Positions 7,531 through 15,667 of a DNA stretch of 27,448 bases are shown here, one piece after another. Numbering within the stretch: the stretch's first letter is position 1; every line of letters starts with the position of its first letter. Source of the DNA: an uncultured Eubacteriales bacterium (GTDB lineage Bacteria; Bacillota; Clostridia; Oscillospirales; Oscillospiraceae); NCBI GenBank assembly GCA_900545815.1, contig URAM01000026.1, positions 1 to 27,448 of the forward strand, given 5' to 3'. The position numbers were made by a program, and so were the translations under genes. Below the pieces are notes generated by a model that had not been told where the DNA came from, searched no databases, and saw only the letters and a program-made list of their open reading frames with translations.

Positions 7531-7563
7531 ACCCCGACCGTTTTCAGAAACGGTCGGGGTTTT
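7531..7563. terminator. Bidirectional terminator between MATE and PatB genes
   Basis: Perfect 13-bp arms ACCCCGACCGTTT and its complement (7531-7543, 7548-7560) with a TCAG loop are followed by TTTT on the plus strand. On the minus strand the tail is TTCTTTTG. It serves the two convergent genes. Confidence 0.9.
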
Positions 7564-7569
7564 GTGGCG

Positions 7570-8745
7570 TTACAGGGTCTGAATGGCCCCTTCCAGCTGG
7601 GTCAGAGCTTGTTCCAGGGTGCTCCTGGGGCAGGCCAGGACGATGCGCTGGTACTGTGCCCAGGCTTTGCCGAAGATGTGTCCGGCGTCCAGCCAGAGCT
7701 TGGCCTTGTGGAGGATGAGGTCGTTGAGGGCGTAGGAGTCCAGCCCCAGGCCAGAGCAGTCCACCCAGGCGAAATAGGTGCCCTCCGGCTCGATGAGCCG
7801 CAGCTGGGGCAGGCGGGTGCGCAGAAACTCCCGCAAATAGTCCAGGTTGCCCCGCAGATAGGCTTTGCACTGCTCCAGCCACTCGGCGCCGGATTCATAG
7901 GCGGCCTGGCAGGCGATGACCGCCATGGTGTTCAGCTCAGAGTAGCCGATGCGATTCCGTTCCGCCTGGAAGCGCTCCCGCACGGCAGCATCTGGAATCC
8001 AGATGTTGGACGCCTGTAGGCCAGCCAGGTTAAAGGTCTTGCTGGGGGCGGTGCAGACCATGGCCTGATGGGACAGGTGGGGATTGGCCTTCAAAAAGAC
8101 GGTGTGAGGGTGCTTGGGGAAGGCGAAATCGCAGTGAATCTCATCGGAGACCACGAACACGCCATATTTTTGGCACAGGTCGCCCACTTGGCGCAGCTCG
8201 TCCTCTGTCCACACCCGACAGACCGGATTGTGAGGGCTGCACAGGAGCAGCATCTTCACGGATTCGTGCTGAATCTTAGCTTCCAGGTCATCAAAGTCCA
8301 TCTCAAACTTGCCGTCCCGCTCCACCAGCGGATTTTCCACCAGCTTCCGGCCGTTATTGCGCACCACATTGTAGAACGGATAGTATACTGGCGGCTGCAC
8401 CAAAATACCATCGCCAGGCTGGGTCAGGGCACGGATGGCGATGGCCAGGGCAAAGACCACGCCGGGGGTCTTTACCAGCCACGCCGGCTCTGTCTCCCAG
8501 CCGAAGCGGCTGGAAAACCAGTGGGACAGAGCGGCATAGTAGTCCGGCTTGGTGCCGGTGTAGCCAAAGATGCCGTGGTCAACGCGCTGCCGCAGAGCGT
8601 CCAGCACCGGCTGGGGGGCGGGGAAATCCATATCCGCCACCCACAGGGGCAGCACGTCCGCCGGGCGGCCTTGCGCTACGGCGAAGTCAAATTTCAAGCT
8701 GTTGGTGTTCCGGCGGTCGATGAGCCGGTCAAAATCGTAACGCAT
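7570..8745 (-). CDS. patB: MalY/PatB-type PLP enzyme, cystathionine beta-lyase or aminotransferase
   Basis: Proteins of this fold-type I family cleave cystathionine to homocysteine, pyruvate and ammonia, or act as aminotransferases. The 391-aa sequence has LPLWVADMDF (32-41), typical of MalY/PatB, FGYTGTKPDYY (60-70), SDEIHCDF with Asp201, and the PLP lysine in APSKTFNLAG (Lys236). Start: ATG at 8743-8745 with AAAGGAGG. It follows a WYL regulator by 14 bp, so the two are one transcript and the regulator may sense a sulfur amino acid signal; that is inference. The exact substrate cannot be read from sequence. Confidence 0.88.
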   Translation of the reverse strand: MRYDFDRLIDRRNTNSLKFDFAVAQGRPADVLPLWVADMDFPAPQPVLDALRQRVDHGIFGYTGTKPDYYAALSHWFSSRFGWETEPAWLVKTPGVVFALAIAIRALTQPGDGILVQPPVYYPFYNVVRNNGRKLVENPLVERDGKFEMDFDDLEAKIQHESVKMLLLCSPHNPVCRVWTEDELRQVGDLCQKYGVFVVSDEIHCDFAFPKHPHTVFLKANPHLSHQAMVCTAPSKTFNLAGLQASNIWIPDAAVRERFQAERNRIGYSELNTMAVIACQAAYESGAEWLEQCKAYLRGNLDYLREFLRTRLPQLRLIEPEGTYFAWVDCSGLGLDSYALNDLILHKAKLWLDAGHIFGKAWAQYQRIVLACPRSTLEQALTQLEGAIQTL

Positions 8746-8759
8746 GGCAATGCCTCCTT

Positions 8760-9737
8760 TTACTGATATTGCGCCCGAATCCCGTCCAGGTGGGTCAAAA
8801 ACTGCTCCTGCACCGAGGCAGGCTCCAGAATCTCAATGTCCGAGCCGAAGGCGCAGACCCAGCCAAAGAACTGGGGGCTGATGATGACGTTGACCAGGAG
8901 GGTGAAGTGGTCGTCGCCATCGGGGACGATGGAAATTTCTTTTCCGAACCGATCCAGCATGGCGCCCACCAGATGGTTGGCCACTCGCAGCTTCACCGGT
9001 CGCTCCTGACCGGAGAACATCCCAAAGACCTTTTTGGCATACACGCCCATATCCAAGGCGGCAAAGGCTTCCGCCCCTGCTTGGGGCTGGTCGGTCATGG
9101 TGATGTCGGCCATCTTGTCCACCCGATAGTGCTTGATCTGCTCCGCAGCGGCATCGTAGGCCACCATGTAGTAGTTCTCATCGTCCCAGGTCAGGGCGTA
9201 GGGGCTGACTTGATACCAGGCGCCCTGCTTCCGGAACACCGGTTCCTTTTTCAGGTTGTACTCGAAGTAGTGGAACTGAATCTGCCGCTGCTGGGCGATG
9301 CCGTTGTGGATGGCGTCCACATTATAATAGATGGACTCGTTCATGCTCTTGATCCGGTTCATCACAAAGACCTGCCGGTTGAGCTGCTTGGCCTCATGGA
9401 CGCTGGCCAGAGATTCCAGCTTGTGGATGAGGGTGGCGGTCTTTTTGTGGGTGATGAACTTGGAGGACTGGACGCTGTCCACCAGCAGCTTCAGCTCCGG
9501 CAATTCAAACCCTCGGCTGCCCACATAGTACCCCTTGGGGGTGCGGACGATGTCCATGCCGTATTCCTGCAATAGATTCAGGTCGGAGTAGAGGCTTTTG
9601 CGCTCGGCGGAGATGTCATGGCTGGCCAGGTGGGCGATCATGTCCCGAATGGTCAACCGGTGCTCCTCATCGCTGCTGCGCAGGAGGAAGTCACGCAGGT
9701 AGAACAGTTTTAACTTCTGTCGGGAGTATTTTGCCAT
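8760..9737 (-). CDS. WYL-domain transcriptional regulator
   Basis: The 325-aa protein has an N-terminal helix-turn-helix (about 27-62, with LTIRDMIAHLASHDISAERKSL as its core) and a central WYL-type ligand-sensing domain (about 145-235) containing WYQVSPYAL and YYMVAYD. A C-terminal WCX-like extension follows. WYL regulators are thought to bind nucleic-acid or nucleotide ligands. The gene is first in a two-gene operon with the PatB-like enzyme. Start: ATG at 9735-9737 behind GGAGG. Confidence 0.9.
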   Translation of the reverse strand: MAKYSRQKLKLFYLRDFLLRSSDEEHRLTIRDMIAHLASHDISAERKSLYSDLNLLQEYGMDIVRTPKGYYVGSRGFELPELKLLVDSVQSSKFITHKKTATLIHKLESLASVHEAKQLNRQVFVMNRIKSMNESIYYNVDAIHNGIAQQRQIQFHYFEYNLKKEPVFRKQGAWYQVSPYALTWDDENYYMVAYDAAAEQIKHYRVDKMADITMTDQPQAGAEAFAALDMGVYAKKVFGMFSGQERPVKLRVANHLVGAMLDRFGKEISIVPDGDDHFTLLVNVIISPQFFGWVCAFGSDIEILEPASVQEQFLTHLDGIRAQYQ

Positions 9738-9769
9738 AATACCATCGCCTCCGAAGAAAAGATACTCCC

Positions 9770-9798
9770 ATTTTATCGTGCCGCTCCCATCCTGTCAA
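9770..9798 (-). promoter_or_regulatory. Promoter of the WYL-patB operon
   Basis: The minus strand has TTGACA (9798-9793), exactly 17 bp, and TAAAAT (9775-9770), about 30 bp from the WYL start codon. Confidence 0.82.
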
Positions 9799-9805
9799 AT
9801 CCCAG

Positions 9806-9845
9806 AAAAAAGCCCCCGCCGTGGAGGATTCCAAACGACAGGGGC
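9806..9845 (-). terminator. Terminator of the GerMN lipoprotein gene
   Basis: On the minus strand GCCCCTGTCG (9845-9836) pairs with CGGCGGGGGC (9821-9812) across a 14-nt loop, followed by T6. It sits 16 bp past the stop codon and just before the next promoter. Confidence 0.85.
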
Positions 9846-9861
9846 GAGAGAGAGGGCAGAT

Positions 9862-10875
9862 TCAGTTGTCCGGCGCAGTCAGACAGAAGCTGTTGGCCAT
9901 GGCATCCAGCTTGGGCTGGAGAGCCTTCTGCTGGCTGGCGGGGAGGGAGTAGGAGATGCACCAGGTGTGCTTCCCAGCTTCCAGGAAGTAGAGTACGGGA
10001 ATGGTGTAGTCCACATCCTTTTCATGGGGGGTGTCCGGCAGGGTCAGGCGGGTGGCCTGATAGCCGGAACGGGTCAGGGTCACGGTGGACTGCGCATACT
10101 CCGACTGTTTCTTGGACTCCTCCACCAGCTCAGCGGCAGGGGTGCTGCTGAGCATCACTGTGAAAGTGACGCCCGTGGGCTCGATGCCTCGGAAGGCCAG
10201 GGGCGCGATGCTGCTGGTGGGGTCGGGCTTCAGGAAGTTGGCGTCATAGCCGATGGCACAGCCCATGGCGCTGGCCCAGGTCAGGGTCAGGGGCTCCTGC
10301 TTGCCGTCCATAGTCACTTCCGTCTGGAAGGTGGGGGTCAGCGCCAGGTTCATGTAGGAGAACGGCTCCGAGGTCTGCACCGTCTTGGCCTTTAACGGTT
10401 TGCCGTCTGCAGTCAAGGTGATCTCGGTGGCATGATAGGCGTCCAGGAAGGTGTTGACCACACAGGCCAGAAGGGTGTGTTCCATAGCGGCGTTGGCACT
10501 GAGCTGGTCTTGGAACGCTTTGGACAGGTCCAAGGTCAGGACGGTGTCCCGATAGGGGTCGTCCCGGTCGGTGGCCAGCCAATTTTGCATCTTCACGCCC
10601 TTATCCAGCATCCCGTTGGCCTGGAGTACCTGCAAAAGAGTCTGCGGGCTCAGCTCATTGATCTCCACCGTGCGGGTCTGAAGAAAATCGCACTGGGCGT
10701 CCGCGTAGTACAGTTGGATCTGGGTCTTGCGGGCGGTGGTGGCGGTGGTGGATGCCGCAGCCGGTGCAGACGAGACAGAGGGAGGCTGGTTCCCCCTGCC
10801 GCAGCCCACCAGGGAGACAGCCAGGGCGGCGGCCAGAGCGCCAGTGGTGAGACGAGTCAAGGTCGTGTGTTTCAT
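9862..10875 (-). CDS. GerMN-domain lipoprotein
   Basis: This 337-aa protein has a signal peptide with lipobox LVGC (Cys25), so it should be anchored outside the membrane. A Ser/Thr/Ala-rich linker follows to about residue 48. Then comes a GerMN domain (about 52-160): IQLYYADAQCDFL, a LLQVLQ helix, and LTLDLSKAFQDQL with a LACVVNTFLDAYHATEI helix. The GerMN fold is known from spore germination protein GerM and other cell-envelope lipoproteins. The second half (about 170-337) is an extracytoplasmic region I do not recognise. Start: ATG at 10873-10875 with GGGAGGAAGGA upstream. The envelope or spore role is inferred only. Confidence 0.82.
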   Translation of the reverse strand: MKHTTLTRLTTGALAAALAVSLVGCGRGNQPPSVSSAPAAASTTATTARKTQIQLYYADAQCDFLQTRTVEINELSPQTLLQVLQANGMLDKGVKMQNWLATDRDDPYRDTVLTLDLSKAFQDQLSANAAMEHTLLACVVNTFLDAYHATEITLTADGKPLKAKTVQTSEPFSYMNLALTPTFQTEVTMDGKQEPLTLTWASAMGCAIGYDANFLKPDPTSSIAPLAFRGIEPTGVTFTVMLSSTPAAELVEESKKQSEYAQSTVTLTRSGYQATRLTLPDTPHEKDVDYTIPVLYFLEAGKHTWCISYSLPASQQKALQPKLDAMANSFCLTAPDN

Positions 10876-10910
10876 TGGTTCCTTCCTCCCTTTTCCTTCG
10901 ATTCCACTCT

Positions 10911-10939
10911 AGTATAGCGGGACAAACTGGACGGAACAA
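10911..10939 (-). promoter_or_regulatory. Promoter of the GerMN gene
   Basis: The minus strand has TTGTTC (10939-10934), 17 bp and TATACT (10916-10911), 36 bp from the start codon. Confidence 0.65.
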
Positions 10940-10984
10940 CAACAAAGGCGTAAAAAACGGTTAAAAATGGTTGCAGTTTGTAAC

Positions 10985-11143
10985 CGAAACCGGGTTTCGA
11001 TAAAATGCAAGCATTTTATCGAGTTTGCAGCCGGGTGCATGCACTCACTGCGTTCGCACACTTACCCGTCTGAGAAGAGAAAAAAGTGACGTACACGCCG
11101 CCACTTTTTTCGGATCTTAATTTATTCCGGCATCCTGCCGGAA
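10985..11143. other. Hairpin-rich intergenic stretch of unknown role
   Basis: The gap between two leftward genes holds a row of inverted repeats: CGAAAC-CGG-GTTTCG (10985-10999); 12-bp perfect arms TCGATAAAATGC/GCATTTTATCGA (10997-11022); CGGGT...ACCCG (11032-11068) enclosing GTGCATGCAC and GCGTTCGC; the terminator at 11079-11111; and TTCCGGCA/TGCCGGAA (11125-11143). No credible coding sequence was seen. It could be a structured RNA, a dispersed intergenic repeat, or stacked 3'-end hairpins. Confidence 0.5.
11079..11111 (-). terminator. Likely terminator of the 4Fe-4S protein gene
   Basis: The minus strand forms GAAAAAAGTG/CACTTTTTTC arms (11111-11102 with 11088-11079) around a 13-nt loop, with a U-rich tail. 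It lies about 80 nt after the stop of the gene ending at 11191. The A/T-symmetric arms would also allow plus-strand termination. Confidence 0.6.
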
Positions 11144-11190
11144 CTCTGTGAGACAATATTACCCTCAATGTGTCCCATTCTTCGGTGAGC

Positions 11191-11907
11191 TTAGTCTAGG
11201 ATATGCCCGTCAATAGAGATGGTGACCACCTGCCAGGGAAGGAACTTGCCGCTGGCTTGGAGAGCATTCTTGACCGCCTGTTCCAGACCGCCGCAGCAGG
11301 GGACTTCCATGCGCACGATACATACGCTCTTGATGTTGTTGTCTCGGATGATGGCGGTGAGCTTTTCCGTGTAGTCCCCATCGTCCAGCTTGGGACAGCC
11401 GATGAGGGTCACACGGCTGCGCATGAACTGGGCGTGGAAGTTGGCATAGGCGTAGGCGGTGCAGTCCGCTGCCACCAGCAGGTTGGCGCCGTCGTAATAG
11501 GGCGCCTTCAGGGGCATGAGCTTGATCTGGACAGGCCACTGAGCCAGCATACTGGTGGGCGCCATACCGGTCAGACCGGCCATTACGTCCGCAGGGACAG
11601 CCTGGGGCTGAAGCTGGCGGGACTGGGCGCTGGGGCAGGTGTGGCCAGCGGAGCCGTGGCCGTGGTGGGCGTGATGCCCGTGGTGTTCGCAGCCGTCCGG
11701 AGCGGCGGGGGAAATGTCCCGTTCCTCGAAGGTGATGGCGCCCACGGGGCAGTTGGGCAGGCAGTTGCCCAGGCCGTCGCAGTGATCTTCCTTCACCAGC
11801 ATAGCCTTGCCGTCCACCAGGGCGACCGCCCCTTCCAGACAGGCGTTGACGCAGGCGCCGCAGCCGACGCATTTGTCTCGGTCAAAATGAGCGACTTTCT
11901 TTTTCAT
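11191..11907 (-). CDS. 4Fe-4S protein with His-rich linker and conserved C-terminal domain
   Basis: The 238-aa protein opens with a bacterial ferredoxin-like module. The first motif is complete (Cys13, 16, 19, 23). The second, CDGLGNCLPNCP, has Cys43, 49 and 53 with Leu46 where a cysteine is usual. A linker from Cys73 to Cys91 is packed with histidine (HHGHHAHHGHG), suggesting transition-metal binding. The C-terminal part (about 105-238) contains LIGCPKLDD, VRMEVPCCGGLEQAV and PWQVV. I recall this arrangement in clostridial 4Fe-4S proteins of unknown function. Start: ATG at 11905-11907 after GAGGAGG. An electron-transfer or redox-sensing role is inference. Confidence 0.8.
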   Translation of the reverse strand: MKKKVAHFDRDKCVGCGACVNACLEGAVALVDGKAMLVKEDHCDGLGNCLPNCPVGAITFEERDISPAAPDGCEHHGHHAHHGHGSAGHTCPSAQSRQLQPQAVPADVMAGLTGMAPTSMLAQWPVQIKLMPLKAPYYDGANLLVAADCTAYAYANFHAQFMRSRVTLIGCPKLDDGDYTEKLTAIIRDNNIKSVCIVRMEVPCCGGLEQAVKNALQASGKFLPWQVVTISIDGHILD

Positions 11908-12024
11908 AGCAGGGAACCTCCTCAAGGTGTGTCTTTTTTTGTCCTCGATGGTATCATACCGGATGGAAGTGAAAAATACGGTTGGAAATCCAACAAAACG
12001 AGAGAAATTTTCCGCTCCGCAGAA

Positions 12025-12036
12025 CCCCCCGGGGGG
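12025..12036. repeat. 12-bp GC palindrome upstream of the importer operon
   Basis: CCCCCCGGGGGG is self-complementary and lies between the divergent 4Fe-4S gene and the ABC operon, 25 bp upstream of a TAAAAT (12061-12066) that could be the operon -10. No good -35 was found at 17 bp. Confidence 0.4.
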
Positions 12037-12123
12037 CTTCCGGCAGGCGATTTACCATGTTAAAATGAAAAAGACAAAAGGAGAAGTGCGCACTCCTGCC
12101 CCGAAAAAACGAGGAGAAGAACC

Positions 12124-13689
12124 ATGAAAGCAAGAAAACCTATCCTGGCGCTGGCCTTAGCCTTGGCGCTGACCCTCACTGCCTGCGGCAGCGCCGGTAC
12201 GGCGTCCTCTGCCGCCGCCTCTGCCAGCAGTGCCAAATCCAACACCCTGGTCTACGGCAGCAACGACTACACCCGCATCAATCCCGCTCTGGACGAGCAT
12301 GGGGAGATCAACGCCCTGCTCTTTGACGGGCTGACCGGCCACGACAAGGACAACCAAGTGGTACCCCGTCTGGCAGAATCCTGGGAGCTGGACAAGGACA
12401 CCAACACCTACACCTTCCACCTCCGTCAGGACGTGACTTGGCACGATGGGGAGAAATTCACCGCCGAGGACGTAAAGTTCACCATCGAGGCCATCCAGGA
12501 CCCGAAAAACGAGTCAGAAAACGCTTCCAACTATGAGGACGTGGAAAAGATCACCGTGGTGGATGACCACACGGTGAAATTCCAGCTCTCCGCTCCCAAC
12601 TACGCCTTCCTGGACTACATGACCATGGCCATCCTGCCCAAGCACCTGCTGGAGGGCAAGGATTTGCAGACCGACGACTACTTCCGCCATCCCATCGGCA
12701 CCGGCCCCTACAAGCTGGCGTCCTGGGAAGCAGGACAGGCCATCACGCTGGAACGGAACGAAAGCTACTTCCGCGGCAAGGCCAACATCCAGACCATCAT
12801 CTTCCGCATCGTTCCCGACTCCAACGCCAAGGCATTGCAGCTGAAATCCGGAGAGCTGAACCTGTCCCAGGTCACGCCCAAGGACGCAAAGACCTTTGCC
12901 GACTCCAAGAGTCAGACGGTGTACGAGATGAAAACCTCCGATTATCGCGGCATTTTGTATAACTTCGCCAACGATTATTGGAAGAAAAACGCCGACCTGA
13001 TCCCCGCCTTCAACTACGCCATCGACCGGCAGGCTATGATCGACGCCGTGCTCCTGGGAGCGGGCGAGGTGGCCTATGGGCCGTTGCAGCGGAACATCTA
13101 CAACTGCGAGGACGTGGAGCACTACGACTACGATCCGAACAAGGCGATGAAAACCCTGGAGGCCGCCGGCTGCACCAAGGAGAAAGACGGATTCTACTAT
13201 CGGGACGGCCAGAAGGTGGGCTTTGTCCTCAGCGTCGGCTCCGGCGACCAGGTGCGGCTGGACATGGCGCAGATCGCCGCCCAGCAGCTCAAGGCAGTCG
13301 GGGTGGATGTGACTGTAGACGTGCCCGCCCAGGTGGACTGGGGCGGACAGGAAGCCTACCTGATCGGCTGGGGCAGTCCCTTTGATGCCGATGACCACAC
13401 CTATAAGGTGTTCGGCACCGGCAAGGGCTCCAACTATTCCAGCTACTCCGACAAGCTGGTAGACCAGTACCTGACCGAAGCCCGCCAGACCGAGGATACC
13501 CAGAAGCGGAAGGAAGCCTATGCCAAGTTCCAGAAAGAATTGGCCAAGCATCCGGCGTACACCTTCTTCTGTTATATCGACGCCTTCTATGTGGCGGACA
13601 ACCACTTGAAGGGCATCACGCCGGAGACAGTGTTGGGACACCACGGAGTGGGCATCTTCTGGAACGTCCTGGATTGGACGTTGGAATAA
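12124..13689 (+). CDS. ABC transporter substrate-binding lipoprotein, family 5
   Basis: This is the extracellular receptor of a peptide/nickel-type importer. The 521-aa protein has a signal peptide with lipobox LTAC (Cys21), an Ala/Ser linker, and the SBP_bac_5 fold. Landmarks are LVPRLAESWE-type sequence (VVPRLAESWELD, about 79-90), FHLRQDVTWHDGEKFTAEDV (about 98-117), HPIGTGPYKL and a late FNYAIDRQAMI stretch. Length is usual. Start: ATG at 12124 behind GAGGAGAA. The ligand (dipeptide, oligopeptide, nickel chelate or other) cannot be decided. It is the first gene of a five-gene operon and is followed by a leaky terminator-like hairpin. Confidence 0.92.
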   Translation: MKARKPILALALALALTLTACGSAGTASSAAASASSAKSNTLVYGSNDYTRINPALDEHGEINALLFDGLTGHDKDNQVVPRLAESWELDKDTNTYTFHLRQDVTWHDGEKFTAEDVKFTIEAIQDPKNESENASNYEDVEKITVVDDHTVKFQLSAPNYAFLDYMTMAILPKHLLEGKDLQTDDYFRHPIGTGPYKLASWEAGQAITLERNESYFRGKANIQTIIFRIVPDSNAKALQLKSGELNLSQVTPKDAKTFADSKSQTVYEMKTSDYRGILYNFANDYWKKNADLIPAFNYAIDRQAMIDAVLLGAGEVAYGPLQRNIYNCEDVEHYDYDPNKAMKTLEAAGCTKEKDGFYYRDGQKVGFVLSVGSGDQVRLDMAQIAAQQLKAVGVDVTVDVPAQVDWGGQEAYLIGWGSPFDADDHTYKVFGTGKGSNYSSYSDKLVDQYLTEARQTEDTQKRKEAYAKFQKELAKHPAYTFFCYIDAFYVADNHLKGITPETVLGHHGVGIFWNVLDWTLE

Positions 13690-13705
13690 CTCAGTAAGCA
13701 ACCGC

Positions 13706-13739
13706 AACCGGGTGGGCGCGCCTGCGTCCACCTGGTTTT
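13706..13739 (+). terminator. Terminator-like attenuator after the binding-protein gene
   Basis: AACCGGGTGG (13706-13715) pairs with CCACCTGGTT (13728-13737), one G-U included, around a 12-nt loop, followed by TTTTC. It lies within the operon between the receptor and first ATPase genes, and probably keeps receptor mRNA more abundant than transporter mRNA. Confidence 0.7.
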
Positions 13740-13758
13740 CTGTCAGAGGAGGAACGCT

Positions 13759-14778
13759 GTGGAACGAAACAATTTGCTGGAAGTGGAACACCTCTCCGTC
13801 CACATCCCCTCCACCGCCGGCATCGTCCAGGCGGTGCGGGATGTGTCCTTTGCCGTGGCGCCAGGGGAAGTGCTGGCACTGGTGGGGGAGTCAGGGTGCG
13901 GCAAGAGCATCCTGTGCAAGAGCGTGATGAAACTGCTTCCCAAGCGTGCGTCCATCGTCTCCGGCACCATCCGAGCGGACGGACGGGACATCACCCGCTG
14001 CTCCGAACGGGAGATGCGGAACCTGCGGGGAAAACTCTTTTCTATGGTGTTCCAAGACCCTCTGACCGCTCTGAACCCCACCATCCCCATCGGCAAGCAG
14101 ATCGCCGAGGCGGTGACCATCCATCAGAAGGGGCTGAGCAAAGCCCAGGTACAGGAGCGGGTGATAGAGCTGATGACCCTGGTGGGCATCGCCCACCCGT
14201 TGGAGCGGGCGAAGCTCTATCCCTACCACTTCTCTGGGGGGATGCGCCAGCGATGTGTGCTGGCCATGGCGCTGGCGGGGCGTCCGAAGATTTTATTTGC
14301 CGACGAGCCGACCACCTCTTTGGACGTGACCATTCAGGCGCAGATTTTGGATCTGCTCCGAGACATCCAGCGGAAGCTGGACACGGCTACCGTGTTCGTC
14401 TCCCATGACCTGGGGGTGGTGGCACGGGTGGCCGATCGGGTGGCGGTGATGTACGCCGGAAAGATCGTGGAGATTGGCACGGCGGAGGAGATCTTCTACG
14501 ACCCACGCCACCCCTACACCTGGGCGCTGCTTCGGGCGCTGCCTGCCTTTGCCAAGGGCAAGGAACGGCTGTGCACCATCCCCGGCACGCCGCCCACCCT
14601 CATCGACCTGCCCCAAGGAGACGCCTTCGCCTGGCGGAACGAGTATGCGTTGGAGATAGACTTTTGCCAAGCGCCGCCCTTGTTCCAGGTCAGCGACACC
14701 CATTTCGCCGCCACCTGGTTGTTAGACCCCAGAGCGCCCAAAGTGACGCCGCCCGCAGGAGGGATGTTCCATGGATGA
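13759..14778 (+). CDS. ABC transporter ATP-binding protein, DppD/OppD type
   Basis: This cytoplasmic ATPase powers the importer as one half of a heterodimer. The 339-aa protein has Walker A GESGCGKS (43-50), the Q-loop in MVFQDPLTALNP, signature FSGGMRQR (158-165), Walker B ILFADEP (178-184) and the switch histidine in VSHDLGVVA. The C-terminal extension after HPYTWALLRALP is the oligopeptide/nickel ATPase C-terminal domain. Start: GTG at 13759, with AGAGGAGG six bases before it. It overlaps the next gene by 8 bp. Confidence 0.95.
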   Translation: MERNNLLEVEHLSVHIPSTAGIVQAVRDVSFAVAPGEVLALVGESGCGKSILCKSVMKLLPKRASIVSGTIRADGRDITRCSEREMRNLRGKLFSMVFQDPLTALNPTIPIGKQIAEAVTIHQKGLSKAQVQERVIELMTLVGIAHPLERAKLYPYHFSGGMRQRCVLAMALAGRPKILFADEPTTSLDVTIQAQILDLLRDIQRKLDTATVFVSHDLGVVARVADRVAVMYAGKIVEIGTAEEIFYDPRHPYTWALLRALPAFAKGKERLCTIPGTPPTLIDLPQGDAFAWRNEYALEIDFCQAPPLFQVSDTHFAATWLLDPRAPKVTPPAGGMFHG

Positions 14779-15667
14779 TCTCATTTTAGACGTGCGGCAC
14801 CTGAGCCACCGGTTCAAGCTCACCCGAAAGCTGGCGGTGCAGGCACTGGATGACCTGTCCTTCCAGGTGCGCCGGGGGGAGATTTTCGGGCTGGTAGGGG
14901 AGTCCGGCTCCGGAAAGTCCACCGTGGCACGGTGCGTGATGAACCTGTACCAGCCCACCGGCGGGGAGATTTGGTTCAACGGGGTGGACATCACCGACCG
15001 GAGCCAGCGGCGCAAGCACAAAAAAATGCTGGAAAGGAAACGGCAGCTCATCTTTCAGGACTCCGGCTCCAGCATGAACCAGCGGATGAAGGTGGTGGAC
15101 GTGATCACCGAGCCTATGCGCATCCAGCACATCCAGACGGCTCGGAGGACGCCCCGAGAGGAGGCGGCCTTCCAGCTGAAATATGTGGGGCTGGACGGGT
15201 CGTACTTAGACCAGTATCCGGCGGAGCTGTCCGGCGGTCAGCGGCAGCGGGTGAACATCGCCCGTGCCCTGAGCATGGAGCCGGAGCTGTTGGTGGCGGA
15301 TGAGCCGGTGGCGGCGCTGGACGTGTCCATTCAAGCGCAGATCATCAACCTGTTTCGTCATTTGCAGGAGGAACACGGGTTTTCCATCCTCTTTATCGCC
15401 CATGACCTGGCCATGGTGGAGTACCTGTGCGATCGAGTGGGGGTGCTGTATCGGGGAAAGCTGGTGGAGTGCGCGCCCACCAAGGCGCTGTTTGCCAACC
15501 CCAGCCACCCCTATACCCAAGCCCTGCTGTCCGCCATCCCCATCCCTGACCCGCGCTTGGCACGGGCACAGGCAGCGGCGGCCACGGAGGAGCAGGCGTA
15601 TGTGCTGGGGCAGAAGATGATAGAGATCGCCCCAGATCACTATGTGTTGGAAGGAGAGACGCCATGA
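14771..15667 (+). CDS. ABC transporter ATP-binding protein, DppF/OppF type
   Basis: This is the second ATPase subunit, 298 aa. Walker A GESGSGKST is at 43-51, the Q-loop in LIFQDSGSSMN, signature LSGGQ at 153-157, Walker B LLVADEP at 173-179 and the switch His in IAHDLAMVE. Family members usually show QDP after the Q-loop glutamine; here it is QDSGS, which keeps the Gln. The gene overlaps both neighbours (8 bp and 4 bp), which indicates translational coupling. Confidence 0.95.
   Translation: MDDLILDVRHLSHRFKLTRKLAVQALDDLSFQVRRGEIFGLVGESGSGKSTVARCVMNLYQPTGGEIWFNGVDITDRSQRRKHKKMLERKRQLIFQDSGSSMNQRMKVVDVITEPMRIQHIQTARRTPREEAAFQLKYVGLDGSYLDQYPAELSGGQRQRVNIARALSMEPELLVADEPVAALDVSIQAQIINLFRHLQEEHGFSILFIAHDLAMVEYLCDRVGVLYRGKLVECAPTKALFANPSHPYTQALLSAIPIPDPRLARAQAAAATEEQAYVLGQKMIEIAPDHYVLEGETP

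Noticed and set aside
12514..13803. A 429-aa minus-strand open frame opposite the ABC binding-protein gene
   Set aside because: It is a shadow of a high-GC gene; the plus-strand frame has signal peptide, lipobox and family motifs.
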